Assembly: GCF_001402875.1 (NCBI RefSeq)
Contig: NZ_CP012946.1
Span: 2,582,001-2,646,000, forward strand
Reading direction: 5' to 3'
Source: Blastochloris viridis
Lineage (GTDB): Bacteria; Pseudomonadota; Alphaproteobacteria; Rhizobiales; Xanthobacteraceae
DNA: 64,000 nucleotides
A program made the position numbers and the translations under genes. Below the pieces are notes generated by a model. It was not told the origin of the DNA. It made no database searches and saw nothing but the letters and a program-made list of their open reading frames with translations. Positions 21,396-31,100 of this stretch are shown here, one piece after another (the stretch's first letter is position 1; each line of letters begins with the position of its first letter).

Positions 21396-22808
21396 CGCCG
21401 GCAGGATGAGCTCGGCGCGCAGGCCCCCGATCGGCGCGGCGCCGAGCACCAGGCGGCCGCCATATTCGGTTGCGGTCTCCACCGCGATGGCAAGGCCGAA
21501 GCCGGAGCCGGGCTTGGTCTCGTCCAGCCGCTTGCCGCGCTTGGCCACCGCCTCGCGCTGGTCGGCGGTGAGGCCGGGGCCGTCGTCGTCGATCACCACC
21601 CGCAGGAAGCGGCGATCGAGCGCATGGGCGGCCGGCTCGGCCAGCACCTCGATCTCGACCCGGCTCGACGCCCATTTGGCGGCGTTGTCGATCAGGTTGC
21701 CGATCATCTCGTCGAGATCGTGCCGCTCGCCGCGGAACTTGAGGTCGGGGTCGAGCGCGGTGGCGAAGGTGAGCCCGCGCCCGGCGTGGATCTTCTCCAG
21801 CGTACGCACCAGCGCGGCGATCGCCGGCGCGACCTCGGTCAGGCTAGCGACGTGCGCGGCGGCGGCGGCGATGCGGGCGCGGTCGAGGTGGTGGCCGACC
21901 TGCTCGCGCATCACCGCCACCTGCTCGCGCACCTTGGCGGCGAGCGCGTCGTCGCGGCCGGCGGCCTCGTTGAGCAGCACCGACAGCGGCGTCTTCAGGG
22001 CATGGGCGAGATTGCCGACGTGGGTGCGGGCGCGCTCGACCACCTCGCGGTTGGCGGCGACCAGGGCGTTCATCTCGCGCGCCAGCGGCGCGACCTCGCG
22101 CGGGAACGGGCCCTCCAGCCGGTCGGCGGTGCCGGCGCGGATCGCCGCCAGGCCCTTCGACAGCGCCTGCAGCGGCCTCAGCCCATAGCCGACCTGGAAC
22201 AGCGTGGTCAGCACCAGCAGCAGGCCGAGGCCGGCGAAGGTGGTGCCGATCGCAAGGTTGAAGCCGGCGCTCTCCTCGACGATTTCGCGAGCGTCGCCGC
22301 CGACGGCGACCAGCAGCCGGCCGTCCTCGCCGAGGTCGATGGTGCGTTCGGCGAGCCGCAGCGGCTGCTCGCCCGGGCCGGCGACGTAGCCGTGGCGAAT
22401 GCCGTCGGCGTCCTCCGGCACCGCGCGCTGATCCAGCCGCAGCAGCGTGCTGCCGAACAGCGAGCGCGAGGCGCGCACCTCGGCCGGGGAGCTGTCGACC
22501 CGCACCACCTGCCAGTACCAGCCCGACAGCGGCAGATCGAACAGCGGCTCGCCGAGGTCGCCGTCCTCGGCGCCCGATTCGGACACGGCGACGGCGGCCA
22601 CCAGCGCCTTGAGGTAGATGGCGAGCCGGCGGTCGAACGCCCGCTCCAGCGCCCCGGAATACAGCGACGACAGCCCGATGCCGGTGGCCAGCAGCACCAG
22701 CGACGTCACCACCGCGGCCGACAGAAACAGCCGCAGCGCCAGCGACGAGCTGGAGCCGGCGCGCCGGTCGGCCTCCGGCTGCGGAGGATGCCGCGTGTTC
22801 TCAGCCAC
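21390..22808 (-). CDS. Sensor histidine kinase, FeuQ/PhoQ-like
   Basis: Inner-membrane kinase with a transmembrane helix, a periplasmic domain, a second helix, a HAMP-like linker, a HisKA box (NLAHALKTPLSVLLNEA, His269 with this start) and a HATPase domain with DDDGPG and GSGFGLAIA boxes. No ATG fits: the only upstream one (22940) would add a Pro/Arg-rich stretch overlapping the regulator gene. I use the GTG at 22808 (VAENTRHPP), which has GGTGG eight bases upstream; a GTG at 22820 is the alternative. It pairs with the response regulator just upstream; relatives in rhizobia control cyclic glucan export and osmoadaptation. Confidence 0.87.
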   Translation of the reverse strand: MAENTRHPPQPEADRRAGSSSSLALRLFLSAAVVTSLVLLATGIGLSSLYSGALERAFDRRLAIYLKALVAAVAVSESGAEDGDLGEPLFDLPLSGWYWQVVRVDSSPAEVRASRSLFGSTLLRLDQRAVPEDADGIRHGYVAGPGEQPLRLAERTIDLGEDGRLLVAVGGDAREIVEESAGFNLAIGTTFAGLGLLLVLTTLFQVGYGLRPLQALSKGLAAIRAGTADRLEGPFPREVAPLAREMNALVAANREVVERARTHVGNLAHALKTPLSVLLNEAAGRDDALAAKVREQVAVMREQVGHHLDRARIAAAAAHVASLTEVAPAIAALVRTLEKIHAGRGLTFATALDPDLKFRGERHDLDEMIGNLIDNAAKWASSRVEIEVLAEPAAHALDRRFLRVVIDDDGPGLTADQREAVAKRGKRLDETKPGSGFGLAIAVETATEYGGRLVLGAAPIGGLRAELILPAG

Positions 22809-22908
22809 CGCCCATTCCACCTGCGCCGACGACGCTGCCGGCCGGCCCCGCCCGCCGCGTTGTCGCACAATCCGGCGACGAAGATGAACCGGTTTTGCGC
22901 GCCATGGT

Positions 22909-23580
22909 TTAGCTGGCGCCGGCGGCCGGGGCGAGCACATAGCCGAGGCCGCGCACGGTCTGGATGACGTCGACCCCGAGCTTCTTGCGCAGGCGGCCGA
23001 CGAACACCTCGATGGTGTTGGAATCGCGGTCGAAATCCTGCTCGTAGAGATGCTCGACGATCTCGGTGCGCGACACCACCCGGCCCTGGTGGTGCATCAG
23101 ATAGGCCAGCAAGCGATATTCGTGCGAGGTCAGCTTGACCGCCAGCCCCGCCACGGTGACGCGGCTGGCGCGGGTGTCGAGCCGCACCGGGCCGCAGGTG
23201 AACTCGCTGGTGGCGTGACCGGCGGCGCGCCGCAGCAGTGCCCGCAGCCGCGCCAGCACTTCTTCCATATGGAACGGCTTGGCGACGTAGTCGTCGGCGC
23301 CGGCGTCGAAGCCCTGCACCTTGTCGCTCCAGCGCTCGCGCGCGGTGAGAATCAGCACCGGCATGGTGCGGCCGGCCCGCCGCCACGCCTCCAGCACCGA
23401 CAGTCCGTCCATCTTGGGCAGGCCGAGGTCGAGCACCACGGCGTCGTAGGGCTCGGTATCGCCGAGGAAATGGCCCTCCTCGCCGTCGACGGCGCGGTCG
23501 ACGGCGTAGCCGGCCTCCTCCAGTGCGCTGGCGAGCTGGCGATTGAGATCGGGATCATCTTCGACGACGAGCAGACGCAT
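22909..23580 (-). CDS. Response regulator, FeuP/PhoP-like
   Basis: OmpR-family regulator of 223 residues with a receiver domain (EDD pocket, phospho-acceptor Asp in VVLDLGLPKMDG, Lys in VAKPF) and a winged-helix DNA-binding domain. The receiver sequence (DLNRQL, EEGHFLGDTEPYD) is very close to how I remember FeuP. The start at 23580 (MRLLVVEDD) is the family start; the frame is open ten codons further. Its partner kinase follows by about 100 bases. Confidence 0.92.
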   Translation of the reverse strand: MRLLVVEDDPDLNRQLASALEEAGYAVDRAVDGEEGHFLGDTEPYDAVVLDLGLPKMDGLSVLEAWRRAGRTMPVLILTARERWSDKVQGFDAGADDYVAKPFHMEEVLARLRALLRRAAGHATSEFTCGPVRLDTRASRVTVAGLAVKLTSHEYRLLAYLMHHQGRVVSRTEIVEHLYEQDFDRDSNTIEVFVGRLRKKLGVDVIQTVRGLGYVLAPAAGAS

Positions 23581-23847
23581 CGGCCGACTATAGCAGAGCC
23601 ATTCCGGCATGATCGGGGCGCAGGCCGGATCGCCGCCGCTTTCTGCCTGCGTATCTGCGCGCCGTCACCTCCTCGAAACCGTGGTGACGATGGCTGATCG
23701 CAACGGTCTTGGATGCCGACGCCGTTGGTCGGACCCACCGGTCCGACCAACGAAACGTGCCGACGTCCGAAAGATCCGGCCATCCGCTGCCGGATGAACG
23801 GCACCGGTTCCGCTTCCGGCTGATCCGCCGGATGTCGTTACAGACGG

Positions 23848-25014
23848 TTACTTCACCGACGCCGGCAGGAACTTGAACGGCTCCGCCGGCTGGAACTGCG
23901 CCGCGGCATTTCCGGCATAGATGGCGCCACCGGTCAGCAGGAGTTTCTTGGTCGGGGTTCCGGGAGCGAAGGCCAGCTCCGACACATTGATCCAGAACAA
24001 GCTCGGGCTCCGGGACGATTCGAAATAGTAGCGCTTGTTCTTCTGGTCCGACACCGAGCGCCACAGCGTGGAGGCGATGTTCGGCTCGGCCGGCGTCGAA
24101 ATGCCGAGCGGGACCGACGCATTGCGAATGACCGAGAACGTGGAGGCTACCGCTTCCACCTCGTTGGCCGTCTTCGGAATGGCGTTGATGTAGAATGAGG
24201 CCCGCACGAAGCGGTCGGCGGCGCGGTTGGTGCCCGGCAGCATGACGGCACCGCCGATCTCCTGCCAGTAGGTGTCAAGCGCGAGCTGCTGGTCGTAGAC
24301 CGGCGAATTCGTCATCACCTGATACTGGCGGCCGTGGTGAATGACCAGCTTGCCGCCGATGTATTCGAAGATGGCGGAATCGCCGGTGGCGTCCGAGATC
24401 GCCAGATGCACCGCACCCGGCTCGCCGTCCGGCGTCGTCACCGCGGCCACGTAGAACGGCTCGGCGCGAAGAGCCTCGACCGCCTCGGCCACCGAGGCGT
24501 AGTTGTCGAGGACATATTGCGCCCAGGCCGAGATCGAGATCGGCGGGCGCTTGCTGCCGGCGGCCGGCTTTTCGTACTCGGCCTCGGCCAGATACAGCAG
24601 GTTGGCGACCAGCCCTTTCTCGTTCATGCCGTCGGCGGTCGCGGCATCGAACGCGGTGGCGACCAGGCTGCCGTATTTCGAGGTCCAGCGGATGGACGTC
24701 GGCCCGGCCGCACCGTCGCGTGCCATGCCCCTCGGAAAGATCCACAGGTTCGAGCCGATGTCGTCCTTCCAGTCCATGCTGCGGATGGTGATGATGGTGT
24801 TGTCCGGCCCAAGATAGACCGCGCGGGTGCAGGCCTGCGCCGGCTGCCCCAGCGTGATGCCGGCCACCGCCAGGGCGACCAGGCTGGACACGGTGCCGAC
24901 CACGCTGCGAATGCCTATCGCCCGTCCCCGCCGAGCAGGCGCGGCGCGGGGACGTCCGGCGTGGGCGTGCGTCGCATCATCCAGAACAGCGTTGGGCGTC
25001 TGGGATGATTGCAT
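23848..25014 (-). CDS. Secreted linear amide C-N hydrolase (choloylglycine hydrolase/penicillin V acylase family)
   Basis: Ntn-type amidase of 388 residues. The catalytic nucleophile Cys62 directly follows a signal sequence ending QPAQA, so cleavage would expose the cysteine as the mature N-terminus, as this family needs. Family features include the Arg near the nucleophile (SMDW after IITIR) and an Asn-rich core (TNSPVYDQQL). Natural substrates in the family include bile-acid amides, penicillin V and N-acyl-homoserine lactones; which applies here is unknown. AGGAGG lies five bases before the ATG at 25014. Monocistronic. Confidence 0.92.
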   Translation of the reverse strand: MQSSQTPNAVLDDATHAHAGRPRAAPARRGRAIGIRSVVGTVSSLVALAVAGITLGQPAQACTRAVYLGPDNTIITIRSMDWKDDIGSNLWIFPRGMARDGAAGPTSIRWTSKYGSLVATAFDAATADGMNEKGLVANLLYLAEAEYEKPAAGSKRPPISISAWAQYVLDNYASVAEAVEALRAEPFYVAAVTTPDGEPGAVHLAISDATGDSAIFEYIGGKLVIHHGRQYQVMTNSPVYDQQLALDTYWQEIGGAVMLPGTNRAADRFVRASFYINAIPKTANEVEAVASTFSVIRNASVPLGISTPAEPNIASTLWRSVSDQKNKRYYFESSRSPSLFWINVSELAFAPGTPTKKLLLTGGAIYAGNAAAQFQPAEPFKFLPASVK

Positions 25015-25230
25015 GACAACCTCCTGATCGATTGATGTGTGACCGCCGCCCGGCGGCGTGGTCGGCCGGAAACCGCATCAACGGATGCACGCTGCATTGC
25101 TCCGGCAAATACAACCCCTCTGCGCGACAGCGCAATCAAGGCGGGAACGGCTGACAACGTCACCGAGGCTTTGCGGTTCCTCTGCCGGGCCGGTGTTGCG
25201 GTGACGCCGGCGGGCTCGCCGCAAACCGTA

Positions 25231-25731
25231 TCATTTGCGTCCCATCACCTCTTTGAGCGTGTGGCCGCCCATCAGGAAGGTGGTGACGATGCCGGCATAG
25301 GCGACGAAGGCGGAGAAGTCGGCGGTGACCGGCTGGCCGGTCAGCGCGGCGACGAGCGGGCCGACCAGCAACTGCCACAGCCCCAGCACCGGCACCGACC
25401 AGCCGGCGAGGCGCCGCCAGCCATAGCCGGTCCAGCCCTCGGCCTTCTCGTCTCGGGCGAGCCCGGCGGCAAACGCGAGCTGAGCGTGGGCGTAGGCGAC
25501 CAGCTCCGGGCCGTACTGGGCCTCGACCTGCCGCACCGCCACGCCGGCAGCGGCCGGATCGCGGTCGATGGTGTTGGCAATCGCCTCCGGTGTCGCCGGC
25601 ACGCCGAGGGCATCGCTGAGCGCGCCGCCGATGCGCCCGCCAATGGCAGCGCCGGCCGGGCCGGCGACCAGGCCGCCGAGCAGCGAGCCGCCGACCTTGG
25701 CGAGCGGCCCGGCAAGATCCGTCCAGTTCAT
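25231..25731 (-). CDS. GTA-type holin with three membrane segments
   Basis: A 166-residue protein of the 3-TM holin kind found with gene transfer agents. It has a glycine-rich N-terminal segment (GGSLLGGLVAGPAGAAIGG) and two hydrophobic C-terminal helices (SVPVLGLWQLLVGPLVAAL and FSAFVAYAGIVTTFLM). It would permeabilise the inner membrane so the endolysin, or cell lysis generally, can release particles. It follows the endolysin gene by 24 bases and ends the leftward GTA cluster. In Rhodobacter the lysis genes are elsewhere in the genome, so the linkage is notable. Confidence 0.85.
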   Translation of the reverse strand: MNWTDLAGPLAKVGGSLLGGLVAGPAGAAIGGRIGGALSDALGVPATPEAIANTIDRDPAAAGVAVRQVEAQYGPELVAYAHAQLAFAAGLARDEKAEGWTGYGWRRLAGWSVPVLGLWQLLVGPLVAALTGQPVTADFSAFVAYAGIVTTFLMGGHTLKEVMGRK

Positions 25732-25755
25732 CGCAATCTCCCTGATCCCGCATCC

Positions 25756-26532
25756 TCACGCCCAGTTGCGGATCACCGCGCGGGCCTTGCGCAGCCACAA
25801 CGCCAGCCCGGCCGCCGCAATGACGAGGCCGAGCGCCACCGCGATGCCGAGCAGCGCCGGCGTGCCGGCGGCATCGTGCGGGCCGGTGCCGGCCGGCGGC
25901 GCCGCAACGGCGGTGCCGGCGCCCGCACCGGCGACGGCGGTCACCGCCGCCTCGGTCCGGGTGCGACGGGCCAGCTCGGCGGCGGGCGGCAGCGGGCGGT
26001 CGACCGCCTGCGCCATCGGCTCGGACGCGGCGCGCTGCACCTCGGCGAGGTCGAACGCAGCGTCGATGTCGCCGCGATAGAGCGCGCATTCGGCCTTGCG
26101 CCGCCGCACCAGGCCGCGCAGCACCTTGCCGCCGCCCTTGTTCCAGCGGGCGAGCCGCTCGCACACCGCCTCGATGTCGCCGCCACGCGCCGCCGGCCAC
26201 ACCGACGACGTCGCCGGGCCGCCGGTGTTGTAGGCCCAGCTCCACAGCGCATCGAACTGGGCCTGGGTGACCTTGGCGCCGCCGAGCTGGCGCTCGACGT
26301 GGCGGGCGAACGCCGCGGCGTCGGCGCGAAAGGCGGCGTCGCAGTCGACCTTGGACCACACCATGCCGATCTTGACGGTGTGGCCGTTCTCCGAGGTGGT
26401 GCCCCAACCGATGGTGGCGACGCCGGCCGGGCAGCGATAGGTCTGAAAGAAGCCGGGCCGTCCCTTGACCGGCTCAAGGCACGACTCGAACGCCTTGGCG
26501 ATCGGCTCGCCAATCTCGCGAGAGAGTTCCAT
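25756..26532 (-). CDS. GTA-linked endolysin, GH24 lysozyme with C-terminal membrane anchor
   Basis: A 258-residue phage-type lysozyme that cleaves peptidoglycan for release of particles. The T4-lysozyme-like domain has the candidate catalytic Glu16, then Cys34-x5-Thr40 followed by GWGTT, matching the E-C/D-T pattern of GH24. A conserved block AYNTGGPATS follows. The C-terminus carries a hydrophobic helix (about 220-245) then basic residues, so the enzyme may be tethered to the membrane. No N-terminal signal or SAR helix is visible, so export may depend on the adjacent holin. Confidence 0.88.
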   Translation of the reverse strand: MELSREIGEPIAKAFESCLEPVKGRPGFFQTYRCPAGVATIGWGTTSENGHTVKIGMVWSKVDCDAAFRADAAAFARHVERQLGGAKVTQAQFDALWSWAYNTGGPATSSVWPAARGGDIEAVCERLARWNKGGGKVLRGLVRRRKAECALYRGDIDAAFDLAEVQRAASEPMAQAVDRPLPPAAELARRTRTEAAVTAVAGAGAGTAVAAPPAGTGPHDAAGTPALLGIAVALGLVIAAAGLALWLRKARAVIRNWA

Positions 26533-26604
26533 GATGTCCTCATGACAACGCCGCCCGAAGGCGGCGGCGCAACGAAAATTCCGGGCGTGGACGCGGCGGC
26601 CGGG

Positions 26605-28107
26605 CTAGGGCGTGCGGCGCTGGTCGCGGTCCGCTTCGAGCGCGGCGACCCGCTGCGCCAGCTGCTGCACCGCCTTGATCAGCGGCGCCACGAACTGGTC
26701 GTAGCGCAGCGCCTCCGGGCTGTCGGGATCGGACGGATCGACCTTGATCCAGCCGCCGAAGTCGGCGATGCCGGCGGCGTCGAGCGCGGCTCTGACCTCC
26801 TGCGCGATCAGTCCGTAATGGGTGCGCCGGCCTGGCACCGCGACAGCGATGGTCGGCCGGTCGCCGGCAGCATCCGCCACGGCGGCCGGATCGGCGATCA
26901 CGTCGAAGCCGCCGACCGCCCAGCGATAGGACACCGGGCGAAGCGACATGACGAAATCGAGCCCGAGCGCAGTATCCGTGATGTCGGTCTTGTCGCGCCG
27001 GTCCGATGTCTGGATCGTGCCATTGGCCGCCCACACCTGGGACCAGCGGTGGCTGGCATTGCCACAGGTGAACGCGTTGTCGGTGGCCGGCCGGGTCGCG
27101 CCGTCGGTGTCGAATACGGCGGCAAGGCGGCGGGCGCTCGACCCAACCGGTGTCGTGCCGATGGCGACATAGGTGCCGATGCCGGAGGCGCTGAAGTTCT
27201 CGGCGGCAAAGGAGGCGACAACCGCGGAATTTCCGCTGAATGCGTCGCTGGCGAGCCGTCCGGACGACAGCAGCGCCATCACCGGATCGCCCGCGAGGGT
27301 CTGGGTCGGCGCCTCCTTGGTGCCGCGCGTTTTCCGGAACACCAGCCGCGCGGCGTCGGCGGTGTCCGACGAACACACGAACGCGGCATTGAATTCCGGC
27401 GTATTGGTCGCGGTGGTCTCAAGGCGGCCGATGCCGGTCGGCGCGCCGTTCACGCCGACATTGCCGGTCGTTTTGTCGACCACGACGGCGTGAAGCCACG
27501 ACGCCCCGTTCGGGCTCACCTTGAGCGTGAGGTTGTCGTCGCCGATCAGGCCGATCTCGGCGCGGCCGGACCAGTTTGATTGCAGCAGCAGCGACAGCAC
27601 GTTGGCCGCCGCCTCCTTGTTGAGGGTGTAGCGCAGATCGCCCGAGCCGCCCTCGCCGGTCGTCCTGGCCGCCCACAGCGCCTTGTTGAGCTTGGCCGAG
27701 AACGGATTGGTGGCGTCGGCGGTGGTGCCGACGCCGAGCAGCGCGAGGTTCTGCAGCCCGCCGGCCAGATTGGTGAGGTTGGTCCACGCCGAGCCGGCAT
27801 AGACATAAAGCGCGGCCTCGTCCGCCACCCACGCCCGCATGCCGGCCTTGGGGCCGTGGAAGGTCCAGGCGCCGTCCTGCCAGGCGGCGATGGCGCCGTC
27901 GTGGCCGGCCCAGGCGCCGCTGGCGCCGGCGGCGATGATGTAGCGGTCACCATCGGCGGGCGCAGCCGGCGGCGCGGTGGCGTCCTTGCCGAGCACCGTC
28001 AGGTGCACCAGCGCGTCGAGCACCGACAGCGCCTCGTTGATGGTGACATGCTTTTGCGCCTGACCGGCGGCGAGAAACGGCAACGCGAGATTGGGGCTAT
28101 CGGACAT
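26605..28107 (-). CDS. Tail-associated DUF2793 protein with S74 (endosialidase-type) chaperone domain
   Basis: A 500-residue particle protein. The N-terminal DUF2793 domain (ALPFLAAGQAQKHVTINEAL) is typical of proteins adjacent to GTA or siphovirus tail genes and probably attaches to the tail tip. The C-terminal part is a peptidase S74 intramolecular chaperone domain (SDRRDKTDI, HYGLIAQEV, with the usual Ser-Asp start of the cleavage site), which trimerises fibres and cuts itself off. This suggests a host-binding fibre. It overlaps the gp15 gene by 11 bases, so it is coupled to the tail operon. Confidence 0.88.
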   Translation of the reverse strand: MSDSPNLALPFLAAGQAQKHVTINEALSVLDALVHLTVLGKDATAPPAAPADGDRYIIAAGASGAWAGHDGAIAAWQDGAWTFHGPKAGMRAWVADEAALYVYAGSAWTNLTNLAGGLQNLALLGVGTTADATNPFSAKLNKALWAARTTGEGGSGDLRYTLNKEAAANVLSLLLQSNWSGRAEIGLIGDDNLTLKVSPNGASWLHAVVVDKTTGNVGVNGAPTGIGRLETTATNTPEFNAAFVCSSDTADAARLVFRKTRGTKEAPTQTLAGDPVMALLSSGRLASDAFSGNSAVVASFAAENFSASGIGTYVAIGTTPVGSSARRLAAVFDTDGATRPATDNAFTCGNASHRWSQVWAANGTIQTSDRRDKTDITDTALGLDFVMSLRPVSYRWAVGGFDVIADPAAVADAAGDRPTIAVAVPGRRTHYGLIAQEVRAALDAAGIADFGGWIKVDPSDPDSPEALRYDQFVAPLIKAVQQLAQRVAALEADRDQRRTP

Positions 28108-31100
28108 CGATCGTCACCTCGGCCGGAAAGCCGCGGCCACACACCGCCGAAATCTGCGCGACGCTGAGCGACAGGCGGGCCTGCGGCGCGCCGAAATCGG
28201 CGAGTTCGGCTGCGGCGGGATAAAGGACGGACGGCGTCGCCGCCGCGAGGGTGCGCTTCACCGTGGCGCCGTCGAGAATGTCGACGGCGTAGGATTCCGT
28301 CGCCTCGCCGAGCGGCACCTCGGCAAGGTCGAAGCTGTCGCCGCCGACGCGAGTGCGGCGGATCCACGACAGCACGATGCCGGCGGCCGCGCGCCGTGCC
28401 TTGACGCGCACCGGCGCCAGCGGCCTGAGCGCGGTTGCGCCCGGCGTCGCGGTGAGCTCGGCCACCGCCGGATCGGCGTGGTCGCGGCCCGCCGGCCCGG
28501 CCCGCCACAGCACCTGCCGGCCGATGCGCGCGACGTCGCTTTCCAGCGCGACCAGGGCGGTGTCGATCATCACGAAGGTGGCGCCGGCCGGCAGCGGTGC
28601 CATGGTCCGCTCGGTGCCGAGCTGGCCACGCAGCAGGCGCGACAGCCGGTAGACGTTGGTTTCCACCAGCTCGGCGCCAGCGAACTGGATCACCTCCCAG
28701 CCGCCATCGGCGTGCTGGAGCGCCGCGGCGTTGCCGCCGTCGAGCACCGCGGTGTCCGGCAGCGAAGCCAGCGTGCCGGCGGCCAGCCGCACCCGCACCG
28801 CGTTGGCGCGGTCCCACCGCCACACCGGCCCGGCCGGCAGATCATCGAGCGTGGTGCCGACGATGGCCGGCACGCCGGCGCGGGCGGCGGGCTCGAAGCT
28901 CAGGCCGTCGGCCGAGCGCCACAGCGTGATGGCGCCGGGCCACGGCGCGGCGAACACCGCGACGTGCTGCAACACCGGGGGCTCGGCCAGCGCCGGCAGG
29001 TCGAGCACCTGGACCAGCGGCGGCCCGATCGCCGGAGCGATGGCGGGCGTTCGCACCCGGCCCGGCCGCACCGCGATATCGAACGCATCGGGGTCGATGC
29101 CGCGCGCCTCGACCTGCCGCGCCGCCTCGTCGACAATCGAGGTGATCTCCATCAGCCGCTCGCGGCCGCGATAAACGAGGCTCACCACGTCGCCGGGCAT
29201 CAGGTCGAGCCGGCTCGGCGGCAGCGCAAAGGTGGCGGTGTCGCGACCGGCCCAGGTGTCCTGCAACCACGCTTCGGCGAGGCGTTCGGCGTCGGCGTCG
29301 AAGGTGACGATGGCGAGGTCGGCGTGGGAGGTGCGGCGGCTGGTGCCGACCAGCCGGCGCGAGCGCGCGGCGGCGCGGCGATAGTCGGCCTCGGCGTCGG
29401 TGTAGCCGAGCGTGATCTCCAGCGGCAGCTCGCTGTCCTGGCCGCGCACCAGCTTGAGAACGTCGCCGTCCTGATCGGGCAGCACCAGGTCGTCCTCGGT
29501 CAGCGTCGCCACCGGCGCGCCGCCGCGCGGGCGCACCACCAGCGCCCCACCCTCCTCCAGCGCGGCGAAGCCGCAGGCCAGCGCGAGCGGCTCCAGCGCG
29601 GCGCGCGCCGACATCGGCCGGTCGACGACATAGCCGTCGAGGCTGCCGCGCAGCGTGTTGGTGTCGGCGGCGATGCCGTGGTCGCCGAGGATCGCGCCGG
29701 CCAGCCCGTCCAGCGTCGCCGCGCCGAGCCGGCCGGTGAGCCAGTGGCCGGTTTCCCAGTTGGCGCCGTCCGCCCACACCTCGGTGGCGCGCGGAAACCA
29801 CGGGTGGGGCCGGGCGTCCCAGGTCCACAGGTGAATGGCGGCGGGATCAACCATGCGCAGGCCGGCCGGCGACAGCGGGTTGGCGGCGCCAGCGCCGAAC
29901 GCCGGGTCGAGCGCGGCGAGCGAGACTTCCAGCACGCGGCGCTGGATCAGGTCGTCGCGGCGGCCGTTGGAGAACGGCGGCAGCGTGCCTTCGGCCGATT
30001 TTGCATCGGGGAAGCAGCTCGGCCGGTTGGCCCCCTTGTCGACCGCCGGGCAGCCGAGTTCGGTGAGCCAGATCGGCTTTGCCATCGGCACCCAGGCGGT
30101 GGGGGCGGCGAGTTCGGCGCCGCCGACGCGCTCGACGTGCGGGTTCGCCCACCAGCCGGCGAGGTCCTTCTGGCGGAACACCCAGTGCTTGCCGAACGCG
30201 CCGTCGACGATCGGGGTCCGGGCCTGGGCGAGGCGCGCAGCATCGTCGGCGTAATGCCAGTCGAACGCCTCGCCGCCGCGCACGTTGGCGGCAAGATAGT
30301 CGCGGTCGTGGATCGCGGCGGCGCGGGCGGTGTCGAGGTGGACGCCGTCGCGCCAGTCGGCCAGCGGCGGGTACCAGTCGATCGCCACCATGTCGATGTG
30401 GGGCGAGGCCCACAACGGATCGAGCGGAAAGCGCACCTCGGCGCCGCCCGCCCGCACATCGGCGCCGTACTCGCTCCAGTTGGCGGCATACGACACCTTC
30501 ACCGCCGACCCAAGCAGGCTTTTCACCTCCGCGGCGAGCGCAGCGAACTGGCCCACCGCCGGATAGACCCCCGGCCCGGAGCGCACGCGGGTCAGCGCCT
30601 CCATCTCCGAGCCGACCAGGATGGCGTCGACCCCGCCGGCGGCCTTGGCCAGCGCCGCGCAATGCAGCACCATGCGGCGCAGCGTCCATTCGTTGGGGCC
30701 GCCATAGCGCACCGTGCCGCCGCTCACCGCAAACTGCGCCGCGGTGGCGCTGCCGAACAGCGTCGCGACCTGGTTTGCCGCCACGGCGGTGCCGTCGGGC
30801 GAGCCCGGCCGACCCGGCGCCGGATCGCAGGTGATGCGGCCGCGCCAGGGATAGGCCGGCTGCGGCGCCGCGCCGGTGCGCGGATCGGCCAGCGTGTTGT
30901 CGGCCGGGATGTCCATCATCACGAACGGCACCAGCGTCACCTTCAGCCCGCGCCCCGACAGCTCGCGCAGCGCCCGGACCACCGAGCTGTCGGCGGGCGT
31001 GCCGCCGAACGCGGCGCGGCCGTCCACCGTCGATACCACGGCGGCGCTGGCGCGGGTGCGCCCGGCCACCGACCACTGCGCGCCGGTGGTCACCTTGCCC

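Noticed and set aside
22809..22940. ATG start of the FeuQ-like kinase at 22940
   Set aside because: It would overlap the response regulator and add a Pro/Arg-rich segment unlike any kinase; GTG starts are better placed.
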